64,000 nt of DNA. Source: Chitinophaga oryzae (GTDB taxonomy: Bacteria > Bacteroidota > Bacteroidia > Chitinophagales > Chitinophagaceae). Position numbers and translations under genes: made by a program. Positions 45,596 to 54,908 of this stretch are shown one piece after another. Position 1 is the stretch's first letter. Each line of letters starts with the position of its first letter. Under the pieces are notes generated by a model. The model had not been told where the DNA came from. It ran no database searches and was given only the letters and a program-made list of their open reading frames with translations. The stretch is from assembly GCF_012516375.2 (NCBI RefSeq), contig NZ_CP051204.2, forward strand, positions 496,001 through 560,000, written 5' to 3'.

Positions 45596-47029
45596 ATGAA
45601 ACATTGGAGATATATAATGGTGCCGTTGGTCGCGTTGTCCTTTACAGCTTGTACGGACAAGATCATGGATGATATTAATAAGAACCGGAACGATGCAGAG
45701 AATGTATTAGCAGCAAACGAATTGCCTACTGTTACTACAGAGACATCCTTTGGTACCACCGGTACGGATATGGCCTGGTATGCATCTGTATTTGTAGAAC
45801 TGAATACAGGTACCCACGGCCAGATGAGAGATGCAGACATGCGTGTGGGCGTGACCGCATCTTCCCTGATGAATAACAGCTGGAACGCGGTTTATGATAA
45901 TATGATGATCCTGCAGGACATTATTAAAAAATGCTCCCCGGGTGGTTCTGAACCTGAAAATACAGCTACTCTTGGCATCGGGCAGGTGCTGATGGCTTAC
46001 AATCTGGCAATTGTGACAGATATGTGGGGGCAGGCGCCTTTTAACGAAGCACTGAAAGGTTTGGATAACCGTCATCCGAAATATGATAAACAACAGGACA
46101 TTTATACTAAGGTGATCATTCCTTACCTGGACGCTGCCATTGCTAATTTTGCCAAACCGGTGGACCAGGGTATTATCAATAAAATTAAGCAGAACGACCT
46201 TATTCACGAAGGGAAGATGGACAGATGGGTTAAAGCTGCGTGGAGCCTTAAAATGCGGTATTATCTTCACCTGACAGGCGTGATGCCCGATGCTGCAGAC
46301 AAAGCGCTGGCCTGCCTGCCTAAGGGTATCGATAAGGCAGAGAATGCATTTGTTTTCAACAAGTACCAGCCTACCGCAACCGGAGAGAACCCTTGGTTTC
46401 AGCACCTGTGGGACAGAAACGGACTGTCTACCAGCAAGACCTTGTATGATCTGATGAACCTGCGTAACGATCCCCGCATGAAGACCTATTTCGATACACT
46501 GAAAGGAGGTGTTATTGTGCCGGCTCCTAACGGTACCGCGTTGGAAAGCCAGGGAACACGCTACTCAACATCGAAACTCTCCCAGAACAATACAGCGCCT
46601 ACTCCGCTGATGAGCTATCATGAGGTGAAGTTTATCGAGGCAGAACTGCTCGCTAAAAAAGGTCAGGACTTCAGGCCCGCTTTACAGGCAGCTGTGGAAG
46701 CCAGCTTTGCCTACCATGGTGTAGCTGGAGGAACAGATTATTATACCAACAAAGTCGTTCCTTTACTGGGTACCACACAGGCCGCAAACCTGAAAGAGAT
46801 CCTGACTCAGAAGTACATCGCGTTCTATGAAGCTGAGGCAATTGAAGCTTACAACGATTACCGCAGAACAAGGATCCCGACATTGAACAATCCGAATAAC
46901 ACCAACGCTGCTTATGGTTTTGTGGAAAGATTCCCTTACCCTACCAGCGAAACGTCCAACAACGGCGCCAATGTTCCTACTGTAAATATCTTTAAGAACA
47001 AAATCTGGTGGGCCGGCGGCACAGAATAA
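45596..47029 (+). CDS. SusD-like_2 family surface lipoprotein (cassette 3)
   Basis: The 477-residue lipoprotein has its signal ending SFTAC with the lipidated Cys near residue 18, then TDKIMDDINKNRNDAENV. Features are QVLMAYNLAIVTDMWGQAPFNEAL, MDRWVKAAWSLKMRYYLHLTG, MSYHEVKFIEAELLAKKGQDF and KYIAFYEAEAIEAYNDYRRTRIP, matching the SusD-like_2 branch, as in cassette 2. It starts at the ATG at 45596; the frame opens at a TTG two codons earlier. A strong terminator follows. Confidence 0.92.
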   Translation: MKHWRYIMVPLVALSFTACTDKIMDDINKNRNDAENVLAANELPTVTTETSFGTTGTDMAWYASVFVELNTGTHGQMRDADMRVGVTASSLMNNSWNAVYDNMMILQDIIKKCSPGGSEPENTATLGIGQVLMAYNLAIVTDMWGQAPFNEALKGLDNRHPKYDKQQDIYTKVIIPYLDAAIANFAKPVDQGIINKIKQNDLIHEGKMDRWVKAAWSLKMRYYLHLTGVMPDAADKALACLPKGIDKAENAFVFNKYQPTATGENPWFQHLWDRNGLSTSKTLYDLMNLRNDPRMKTYFDTLKGGVIVPAPNGTALESQGTRYSTSKLSQNNTAPTPLMSYHEVKFIEAELLAKKGQDFRPALQAAVEASFAYHGVAGGTDYYTNKVVPLLGTTQAANLKEILTQKYIAFYEAEAIEAYNDYRRTRIPTLNNPNNTNAAYGFVERFPYPTSETSNNGANVPTVNIFKNKIWWAGGTE

Positions 47030-47054
47030 TCAACCGCTTTTTCAGATAACCGGG

Positions 47055-47087
47055 AAAAGGCTGTCCATTTCGGACAGCCTTTTCTTT
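47055..47087 (+). terminator. Terminator of SusCD cassette 3
   Basis: A perfect 12-bp stem (47055-47066 with 47072-47083, AAAAGGCTGTCC), a 5-base loop, then CTTTT. Confidence 0.85.
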
Positions 47088-47145
47088 TGCCCCTTCCCTC
47101 CCTGAACTAACACGAACGTGCTACTTGTTTACTGGTAGCTTTTAC

Positions 47146-47602
47146 TATATTTGGCCCCTGATCGTGAATAATGATCATGTGGACCAGAATCTGAGAGGTG
47201 TAATTGAAATCTAAATCGGTAATAAAAATTGGTTTTCGGTATATGCTTATGAGAAAACGCCTGACCAGCCTTTTCTTCACTTTTCCTGTTGACATAAACG
47301 CGCCAACACCGCTGTAGTATTAAGTTTTTCTTGGTATTTGCATAGAGGGTAAATTAAAATATATCGTCGTAGGTGTGACGGATATCATGTCAACTAAAAA
47401 TTGGTTTTGCTTATTTAATCTGAATTAAATTTTCTACGGAAAAATTTTCCGGCTAGTCGTTTTGTTGTTATTAAAACGCAGCTATCGCTGCGTATAGGAT
47501 TTCGTTTGCCTGAATGTTTTTTTATAAGTGCATTGGTGCTTATCGGCACCTCCATGCCTGAACTTTTTGTTATCAGTTACATTTCTCAAATCAAAATCGC
47601 TT
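47146..47602 (+). promoter_or_regulatory. Promoter and 450-base leader of SusCD cassette 4
   Basis: TATATTTG at 47146-47153 matches TAnnTTTG, with TTG at 47125-47127 upstream. A TGATC...GATCA inverted repeat lies just downstream (about 47160-47178). No gene is seen up to the ATG at 47603, so the predicted 5' untranslated leader is unusually long. It ends in ATCGCTTATG. Confidence 0.5.
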
Positions 47603-50600
47603 ATGAAGAAAGGATTGCTTCTCTGGCTGTTTGTGGCTCTCAGCGCGTTACAGGCGCTGGCGCAAACACGAACAATCTCCGGTAAAGTGACCGATGCAAA
47701 GGATGGCGCGCCTTTGCCGGGTGTTACCGTACGAATTGTTAGTAGTACTAACGGCACCGTTACAAATGCTACCGGTGAATTCCAATTGAAAGTAGAAGGA
47801 AAAGTTGCTGCGCTGGAACTTTCTTTTGTGGGCTATGCTACCCAGCAGGTGAGCATTGCCGGTAAAAACAATGTAGATGTAAAACTGGCAAGGGATGAAA
47901 AAGGCCTGAGTGAAGTAGTCGTAGTAGGTTATGGAACCGTGGAAAGGAAAAACCTTACCGCTGCGGTGTCCAGCATTAAAGGCACTGCACTGACCAACCA
48001 GGCCAATTCCAGCGTAGACCGCCAGCTGGCAGGCCAGGTGGCAGGCGTACAGGTAGCGGTGCCCAGCGGCATCCTCGGCCAGGCCGCCCGCGTGCGCATC
48101 CGCGGTACCAACTCACTGACCAGCAGCGCTGATCCGCTGTATGTGATCGACGGTGTGCCTTATATCACCGGCAACCAGAGCGGCGTTACCCCTAACAACC
48201 CGCTGGGGGATATCAATCCCAATGACATTGAAAGCATGGAAGTGCTGAAAGATGGCGCCGCAACAGCTATCTACGGTTCCCGTGCCGCCAATGGCGTGAT
48301 CCTTATCACCACCAAGAGAGGTAAACTCGGAAGATCCAGGATCACCTACGATAACTGGTTTGCCGCTGCAACGCCTTCCAAACGTTTCGATTTGCTGAAT
48401 GCTGATGAATTTGTGACCATCGCTAACGAAAAATATGCAAACGTAGGCAAAGCTGCCGTAGCTTTCCCCACTCCTAACCCGGCTGGTGGCAACTATAATA
48501 CCGACTGGCAGAAGATCGTTACCCGTACCGGCTTCCAGCATAACCATGCCCTGTCTCTCAGCGGCGCCAATGAGCAAACCAACTATTACGTTTCCATGGG
48601 TTACACTGAGCTGAATGGTATTGCCGTAGGTAACAGCCAGCGTAAATACCAGGCGCGTTTCAAACTGGAACAAAAGGCGCTGGACGTGATCACCGTAGGT
48701 ATCAATGCCAATGTGTCCCATATCACCAACAACGGTCTTAATAACAGCACCTCCGGCCTTTCCGGTAACATTACCAACGCACTGCGTGCATTGCCTAACG
48801 TACCGGCCAAATGGAACGACGGCACCTACAACCTCAGCGCCGATAAACAGGTACTGGGCAGCGGCGCCAACACAGAAAAAATCACCGACAACTATACCAA
48901 TATCCTGTACGTAATAGATAACAACATCTATCGTAACCAGAACCTGAACGTGACCGGTAACGCATTTGCCAATGTACAGATCATCAAAGGACTGGATGTG
49001 CGGACACAGATCGGCATCAACGCGCTGAATGGTGAAGACTTCCAATACTGGAACCCCGTTCACGGAGATGGCCGTAACTCAAAAGGTATCGTATTCCAGC
49101 AGGCTATTCCCAGCTTCCGGTACAACTGGGTAAATACCATCACCTATAATAAACAACTGGGCAGCCATAACATCAACGCGGTAGCGGGCCTCGAGTACCA
49201 GAAAACCAGAGAGCGCAGCTTCTCTGCCAACGGTACCAACCTTACCAGTGCTTTCTTCGGACAGAACAACGTGATCACTAACGGCGCCGGCACCCAAACA
49301 ATCGGTGGCGATATCATCGAACGCGCTTTCCAGTCTTACTTCGTAAGGGCTACCTATGCTTACCTGGACCGCTACATCGTATCCGGTACCTTCCGTCGCG
49401 ATGCCATCTCTTCCCTGCCTCCGGGCAATCAGAACGCTGATCTGCCGGGTGTTTCCGTAGGATGGAGACTGTCACAGGAAAATTTCTTCCGCAATTCCGA
49501 CGCACTGCGCTTTATCAGCAACCTGAAAATCAGAGGTGGCTATGCGAAAGTAGGTAACGTGGAAATCGGGTCTTACCCTTATGCCGGTACTTACAAAACA
49601 GTGCTGTACGGTAATGACCTGGCACTGGCTTACAATCAGCTGTACAACCCTGAACTGTCTTTCGAAACCAGCAAAAAAACCAACATCGGCCTGGACCTGG
49701 GACTGCTGAAAGACAGGATCAACATCACTGCCGAGTACTTCAAAAATGACATCGATGGTATGGTGCTGGCGGCTCCTACGCCTCCTTCCCTGGGTATCCC
49801 CGGCGCCGGTAAACCCAATGTTATCAACCGTAACATCGGTAAAATGTATAACAAAGGCTTTGAGTTCTCTGTGAACAGTACCAATATTCAGCGCGAGGAC
49901 TTTACCTGGAGCACCGGTTTTAATATCTCCTTTGTGAAAAACGAAGTGACCGGACTGGTAAACAACGCCGATATGGTGTACGCCTATAACATCACCAGAG
50001 TAGGAGAATCCGTGGGTAGCTTCTATGGTTATGAATCAGTTGGTGTAAATCCGGCTAACGGTAACCCGCTGTGGCGGAAGGCTAATGGAACTATCGTACA
50101 GGGTGATTTCAAATCCAGCGCCTATTACGCTTATGATCCGTCCAAGCCGGAAGATATGAGCAAGAAAGCAGAAGCATTAACGGCGACGGATAAACGCGTT
50201 TTGGGCAGATCAACGCCTACTTATTATGGTGGTTTGACCAACACCTTTACCTACAAGGGTTTTGACCTGAACATCTTCCTGTCTTTCGCCGGTGGCAACA
50301 AAGTGTATAACATTACCCGCCAGGAAGCACTGAACAACCAGAAGTTCCAGAATGCCGGTAAAGAACTGCTCAACAGATGGACTACGCCAGGACAGGTAAC
50401 GGATGTGCCTAAACTGTATCAGGGTTCTGACAACTTCGTGTTACAGAATGGCAACGTATCCAGCCGCTTCCTTGAAGATGGTAAATTTATCCGTGCTCAG
50501 AACATTGGCCTGGGCTATACCGTGCCAAAGCGTATCGTGGAAAGCATCCGTCTGAGCAATATCCGGGTGTTTGCTCAGGTGCAGAATGCCTTTGTGATCA

Positions 50601-50731
50601 CCAGCTATTCCGGTATGGACCCGGAACTGAACGCCTACAGCGGTACCCGTGTGAATACTGAGCCGGGATTGGATTTTAACACAAACCCGATGCCGCGTAC
50701 CTACACTATCGGTATTAATGTTGGACTGTAA
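47603..50731 (+). CDS. SusC/RagA-type TonB-linked outer-membrane protein (cassette 4)
   Basis: A SusC-class transporter of 1042 residues from the ATG at 47603; the frame is open 75 bases further but has no signal peptide there. Signal peptide MKKGLLLWLFVALSALQALA, CarboxypepD_reg-like domain (TISGKVTDAKDGAPLPGVTVRIV), a plug with VGYGTVERKNLTAAVSSIKG, LYVIDGVPYITG and AIYGSRAANGVILITTKRG, and a barrel ending YTIGINVGL. The N-terminus is nearly identical to cassette 2. The SusD gene follows 11 bases later. Confidence 0.95.
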   Translation: MKKGLLLWLFVALSALQALAQTRTISGKVTDAKDGAPLPGVTVRIVSSTNGTVTNATGEFQLKVEGKVAALELSFVGYATQQVSIAGKNNVDVKLARDEKGLSEVVVVGYGTVERKNLTAAVSSIKGTALTNQANSSVDRQLAGQVAGVQVAVPSGILGQAARVRIRGTNSLTSSADPLYVIDGVPYITGNQSGVTPNNPLGDINPNDIESMEVLKDGAATAIYGSRAANGVILITTKRGKLGRSRITYDNWFAAATPSKRFDLLNADEFVTIANEKYANVGKAAVAFPTPNPAGGNYNTDWQKIVTRTGFQHNHALSLSGANEQTNYYVSMGYTELNGIAVGNSQRKYQARFKLEQKALDVITVGINANVSHITNNGLNNSTSGLSGNITNALRALPNVPAKWNDGTYNLSADKQVLGSGANTEKITDNYTNILYVIDNNIYRNQNLNVTGNAFANVQIIKGLDVRTQIGINALNGEDFQYWNPVHGDGRNSKGIVFQQAIPSFRYNWVNTITYNKQLGSHNINAVAGLEYQKTRERSFSANGTNLTSAFFGQNNVITNGAGTQTIGGDIIERAFQSYFVRATYAYLDRYIVSGTFRRDAISSLPPGNQNADLPGVSVGWRLSQENFFRNSDALRFISNLKIRGGYAKVGNVEIGSYPYAGTYKTVLYGNDLALAYNQLYNPELSFETSKKTNIGLDLGLLKDRINITAEYFKNDIDGMVLAAPTPPSLGIPGAGKPNVINRNIGKMYNKGFEFSVNSTNIQREDFTWSTGFNISFVKNEVTGLVNNADMVYAYNITRVGESVGSFYGYESVGVNPANGNPLWRKANGTIVQGDFKSSAYYAYDPSKPEDMSKKAEALTATDKRVLGRSTPTYYGGLTNTFTYKGFDLNIFLSFAGGNKVYNITRQEALNNQKFQNAGKELLNRWTTPGQVTDVPKLYQGSDNFVLQNGNVSSRFLEDGKFIRAQNIGLGYTVPKRIVESIRLSNIRVFAQVQNAFVITSYSGMDPELNAYSGTRVNTEPGLDFNTNPMPRTYTIGINVGL

Positions 50732-50742
50732 AATTTAGCATC

Positions 50743-52368
50743 ATGACAAAGAAATTCAGATATCAATATAACGGAAACATTACCAGGGTTGTAGCGGGAG
50801 TGCTGCTGATAGCAGCCGGTTTGTCTTCCTGCAGCAAGTTCACAGAACTCACTCCTAAGAACCAGTTGGCGGACAATACTGTTTTTAAGGATTCTGCGCA
50901 GGTGGAGCTTGCATTGAACGGCGTGTATAACGCTGCTGCCATCGGTAGCTACAACGATAGCTATACCGCCGGCCGGGGTTATCCTTTCGGCGCTGCTTCC
51001 ATTGAGCAGGGCGAGATGAGAGGGGAAGATATGATCAACCTCGAAGGGTTTTATGAGATCACCTATAAAGCCCAGTATTCCCCCACGTCTGCCAACAACG
51101 TCAATATGTGGGTGAACCTGTATGCGCTGATCAACCAGGCAAATACCTTCATTGAAGGGGCGCAGGCTGCTGCAACAACGGGAATTATCTCTTCCGGCAA
51201 GGCGCTGCAGCTGGAGTCCGAAGCACGCTTCCTGCGCGCTTTGGCCCATCATGAACTGCTGATCCACTTCTGCAGGCCTTATGCTTCCAAAAATGGCGGT
51301 GAAGTGGGGATCCCCTACCGTACCATTGCGATGAACTCGGTTTCAAAAATAGACGAAGCGCTGAAAGTAGGCAGAGGCACGGTCGCAGAAGCATACGACA
51401 AATTGCTGGCCGACCTGGATTTCGCAGAAGCTAACCTGAACGGTAGTACGAAATTCGGGTATAACCACGCTACAAAAGGAGCGGTTATTGCTCTCAAAAT
51501 GAGAGTTAAGCTGCACAAAGGCGATTATACCGGTGTTATTGCAGAAGGTACCAAACTGGGTACTGCTGCTGCCGGAACGTCTTTCAACAGCCCGGTCAAC
51601 GGATATGCACTGGCTGCCAGTCCCGACGAACCATTCACCAAGAACGATAAAAACAGCGAGTCCGTTTTCTCTATTGCGAACAGTGCATTGGCCAATGGAG
51701 ACACCAACGGCGCCCTGCCTTCCATGTTCCTGCCCTCCACCAGCGGTGGCCGCGGCCTGGTAGCTACCAGTCCTAACCTGTACAATGCTGCGTTCTGGGC
51801 GGAAGACGACCTGCGGAGATCATTGCTGCAGATCAAACAAACGACTACCAAAGACGGCAAGCCGGTGGATAACTACTACTTCAGCTATAAATACCGCGAT
51901 GGGCTCAATAAGTCCGACTGGGCGCCTATTATCCGTTATGCGGAGGTGCTGCTGAATGCTGCGGAAGCGTATGCCCGTACTGGTAATACCGCTCAGGCTT
52001 TTGCCCTGTACAATGCGGTACGTAACAGGTCCCTGCCTGCTGCCAGTCCAAACAGGATCACCACGCCTCCGGCAGATATGATGCTGGCCATCCTGAACGA
52101 GCGTCGTGTTGAATTTGCCGGCGAAGGACGCCGCTGGCCGGATATCCACCGCCTGGCGCTGGATCCGGTATATTCTGCGAAAGGTATTCCTGCCAAGGTG
52201 CTGAAGAGTGATCTTAAAACAGATGGCAGTGATTACAATGTGGTCACTAAACCAGTGGTAAAACCCAGCTATAACGCGATCTCCTATACGGACTTCCGTT
52301 TTATCTGGCCTGTTCCATCCACTGAAACTGCTTCCAATCCTAATCTGAAGCAGAATCCTGAATACTAG
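50743..52368 (+). CDS. SusD/RagB-type surface lipoprotein (cassette 4)
   Basis: The 541-residue lipoprotein has a rather long signal ending LSSC (lipidated Cys about residue 30) and the classic SusD/RagB pattern: FTELTPKNQLADNTVFKDSAQVELALNGVYNAA, LQLESEARFLRALAHHELLIHFCRPY, RYAEVLLNAAEAYARTGN, ILNERRVEFAGEGRRWPDIHRLAL and a closing FIWPVPSTET...NPNLKQNPEY. It forms a two-gene unit with the cassette 4 susC, ended by a strong terminator. Confidence 0.95.
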   Translation: MTKKFRYQYNGNITRVVAGVLLIAAGLSSCSKFTELTPKNQLADNTVFKDSAQVELALNGVYNAAAIGSYNDSYTAGRGYPFGAASIEQGEMRGEDMINLEGFYEITYKAQYSPTSANNVNMWVNLYALINQANTFIEGAQAAATTGIISSGKALQLESEARFLRALAHHELLIHFCRPYASKNGGEVGIPYRTIAMNSVSKIDEALKVGRGTVAEAYDKLLADLDFAEANLNGSTKFGYNHATKGAVIALKMRVKLHKGDYTGVIAEGTKLGTAAAGTSFNSPVNGYALAASPDEPFTKNDKNSESVFSIANSALANGDTNGALPSMFLPSTSGGRGLVATSPNLYNAAFWAEDDLRRSLLQIKQTTTKDGKPVDNYYFSYKYRDGLNKSDWAPIIRYAEVLLNAAEAYARTGNTAQAFALYNAVRNRSLPAASPNRITTPPADMMLAILNERRVEFAGEGRRWPDIHRLALDPVYSAKGIPAKVLKSDLKTDGSDYNVVTKPVVKPSYNAISYTDFRFIWPVPSTETASNPNLKQNPEY

Positions 52369-52419
52369 CAAATTCTCCATAGCAATAGATGATGAGTAAC
52401 ATATATTCAGTTAACATTT

Positions 52420-52447
52420 GTCCCGGGATTCCTCCCGGGACTTTTTT
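52420..52447 (+). terminator. Terminator of SusCD cassette 4
   Basis: A perfect 9-bp stem GTCCCGGGA (52420-52428 with 52433-52441), a 4-base loop and six T. Confidence 0.9.
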
Positions 52448-52575
52448 ATAAGCTAGATAACTAACCTTGTTTTTGATCTTTGATCATCTTCCTGGTTATT
52501 GTATCTTTATAAAGATTGTATTGTTAATTCTTTTGTACTGAATTGTTTTTCCCTAACTCAAAAAACCGAATTGTT

Positions 52576-53583
52576 ATGAAGACTCTGATGGCCGCTGTGG
52601 CCTGTTGTTTATTAGCCTGCATCCTTTTCTTCGCCTGCCAGAAAAGCAAAAATGACGATATGCCCGCTAAAGAAGACATTTCCGCCAATGTATTGGCTAA
52701 AATATCTGCGCTCGGCTTTAGTAAAAAAGGTGTGATAAAAGTGAAGGACGGTTATATCGTCGAAGGTGATATTTTTCTCACAGAAAAAGATCTTGACAGA
52801 AAAAATGAAGGACTGAAATTACATATTGCCGAGACAGAACACTACAGGACCAATGCGTTGGTAAATGTAGGGGGGCTGGGCGGCGCCGGCACCCGTGAAA
52901 TCACTATTTCGGCGGCCAACATGCCTGCCGATTATATTGCGGCTGTAGACGCAGCTATTGCAAGGTATAATGACCTGCATTTAAAATTACATTTTTCCAG
53001 GGTGCAGAGTAACGCCACTATCTCCGTCATAGCAGCTGTCTTACCGGATAAAGTGCTCGGTAATTCAGGTTATCCGGACGGTAGCGGAAATCCGGCCAAT
53101 ACCATCCGGATGAATGTGGGATATATCGGTAGTGATTATACGGTTGGATTCCTGACAGGTATTATTGCGCATGAAATTGGGCATTGTATCGGTTTCCGGC
53201 ATACGGACTATACCGATATCAGTTTTAGCTGTTATGGAGATCCCAATCAACCGGAAGACCCGGGCAGCGTTGGCTCCGTACAAATCCCGGGAACGCCTGC
53301 CGGGCCGGATCAAAACAGCTGGATGCTGGCCTGTGTAGGTCGCTACGATGCCCGTCCTTTTACAACCAATGATGCTACGGCCCTCAATTACCTGTATGGA
53401 TGCGGTTCCGAAGGTACCAAGGTAGTCAATGGCATTTGCGAAGTAGGCACCAAAAAGATAGTTAGCGCTATCAAGCAGGGTAATACCTACAGGTGTACCT
53501 ATGTGTATATTTTTAGTGATGGTTCTCAAAGTGTCAACTACGTTCATACCAGCACATCTCCTTGTCCGATAGATCCTGTATGA
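52576..53583 (+). CDS. M57-type (HEIGH) zinc metalloprotease lipoprotein
   Basis: The 335-residue lipoprotein has its signal ending FFAC (lipidated Cys about residue 21). A metzincin-like zinc site HEIGHCIGFRH spans residues 199-209, with three His ligands and the catalytic Glu; this fits the dual-action HEIGH peptidase family M57. The ATG at 52576 is used rather than a TTG 33 bases upstream. The C-terminal 60 residues carry paired Cys. It would act in the periplasm or at the cell surface. It has no T9SS sorting domain. It sits alone between the SusCD array and a bidirectional terminator; a link to peptide uptake is speculation. Confidence 0.85.
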   Translation: MKTLMAAVACCLLACILFFACQKSKNDDMPAKEDISANVLAKISALGFSKKGVIKVKDGYIVEGDIFLTEKDLDRKNEGLKLHIAETEHYRTNALVNVGGLGGAGTREITISAANMPADYIAAVDAAIARYNDLHLKLHFSRVQSNATISVIAAVLPDKVLGNSGYPDGSGNPANTIRMNVGYIGSDYTVGFLTGIIAHEIGHCIGFRHTDYTDISFSCYGDPNQPEDPGSVGSVQIPGTPAGPDQNSWMLACVGRYDARPFTTNDATALNYLYGCGSEGTKVVNGICEVGTKKIVSAIKQGNTYRCTYVYIFSDGSQSVNYVHTSTSPCPIDPV

Positions 53584-53614
53584 GCTGTTAAAAGCAAATT
53601 GTTTCCGTAAGAAT

Positions 53615-53660
53615 ATAAACACGCTGGCCGGCTTGATATCAAGCCGGCCAGCGTGTTTAT
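53615..53660. terminator. 46-bp perfect palindrome, bidirectional terminator
   Basis: 53615-53637 is the exact reverse complement of 53638-53660 (arm begins ATAAACACGCTGGCC; centre GAT/ATC), with no spacer. It lies between two convergent genes and would end both transcripts. Confidence 0.85.
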
Positions 53661-53678
53661 AAATATATCGGGAAAATA

Positions 53679-54842
53679 TTACTTCAGTACTTCCTGCAGT
53701 TTGGCAGTCAGTGCGTCGCCTCTGAGGTCGCTGGCGATCACTTTACCTTGCGGGTCCAGGAGGAAGTTGGTAGGAATGGCATTGATGCCATACAGCGGCA
53801 CTACGGAAGAGTCCCAGAATTTCAGGTCGCTGACATGGTTCCAGGTGAGGCCGTCTTTAGCGATAGCGGCCAGCCACTGATCTTTGGTTTTATCCAGAGA
53901 CACGCCAAGCACTGTAAAGTTTTTGCCTTTGAACTGCTGGAAAGCTTTCACTACGTTTGGATTTTCCTCACGGCAGGGACCACACCAGCTGGCCCAGAAA
54001 TCGAGCAGTACATATTTACCGCGCAGGGATTTCAGGCTGATCATTTTTCCGTTAGGGTCAGGGAGCGTGAAGTCAGGGGCTTCCATGCCTACTTTAACGG
54101 CTGTTGAGGCTTCGTCATCGCCACCAGCTGCATCACCGGCGCTTAACTGGTTATTTTTCTCCAGTTCAGCGATTTTATCGGTCATGCTTTTCACCAGTGT
54201 ATTTTTGGGAAAGCGGGTCGTTAAACCGGCGATCGCCTGTTTGTGTGCGATAATTTCTTCCGGGCTTCTCACCTGGCTGATAGCGAATACGGCGTTGGCC
54301 GGGTTTTTTGTTTTTTCGGCAAATGCGAAGAAGTCCTGTTCAAATTCTTTTTCTTTTTTCTGGATGGCTTCCAGTTGCGGCTGGAGCACGCTGTCTGCTA
54401 CTTTGGCGTTATGGAGGCTGTCTACCTTGCGCATTTCTTCTGTCAGGGCGATAGACTGTTTGCTGACGTTCTGCAGGAACTGCTGCAGTTCAGCCGTTGC
54501 CTCGGAGCCTGTAATCTTCATGGTTTCGAGGTCGTTGACATCGCCTGTCAGTTTCATATCGCCTGCGTCGAGCGCCAGCAGAACGAATTTGCCATTATCA
54601 AAACGGATGCGGTAGAGGCCTTGTTCGGGCACCATACCTTTCAGGGTAAATTTACCGCTGGCATCTTTTACATTGGTGGAGTCCACCACTTTCAGGTTTT
54701 CCAGCGTCAGTTCTTCCAGTACTACAGGTCCGAGGGGAAGATTGCTGAATTGTCCCTCGATTTTAAATTCTCCTTTTTCCTGCTGTCCGGCACATCCGGC
54801 CAGGAAAGCTGCTACGGACATCCACAATAAGTATTTTTTCAT
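53679..54842 (-). CDS. TlpA-like thiol-disulfide oxidoreductase lipoprotein with DUF4369 domain
   Basis: The 387-residue lipoprotein has its signal ending LAGC (Cys 17). Then comes a DUF4369-type domain (about 25-120: FKIEGQFSNLPLGPVVLEEL), a long helical spacer (about 115-235) and a C-terminal AhpC/TSA-thioredoxin domain with MEAPDFTLPDPNGK and the active site WCGPC (286-290). These proteins reduce or re-form disulfides of exported proteins in Bacteroidota. Redox partners are not visible nearby. It is convergent with the M57 protease gene. Confidence 0.92.
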   Translation of the reverse strand: MKKYLLWMSVAAFLAGCAGQQEKGEFKIEGQFSNLPLGPVVLEELTLENLKVVDSTNVKDASGKFTLKGMVPEQGLYRIRFDNGKFVLLALDAGDMKLTGDVNDLETMKITGSEATAELQQFLQNVSKQSIALTEEMRKVDSLHNAKVADSVLQPQLEAIQKKEKEFEQDFFAFAEKTKNPANAVFAISQVRSPEEIIAHKQAIAGLTTRFPKNTLVKSMTDKIAELEKNNQLSAGDAAGGDDEASTAVKVGMEAPDFTLPDPNGKMISLKSLRGKYVLLDFWASWCGPCREENPNVVKAFQQFKGKNFTVLGVSLDKTKDQWLAAIAKDGLTWNHVSDLKFWDSSVVPLYGINAIPTNFLLDPQGKVIASDLRGDALTAKLQEVLK

Positions 54843-54908
54843 GCTACTATTTTTTATCGTTTTCTGAGCCTTTCAACTGTCAATATTAGCTAAATATCTT
54901 CAAAGCGG

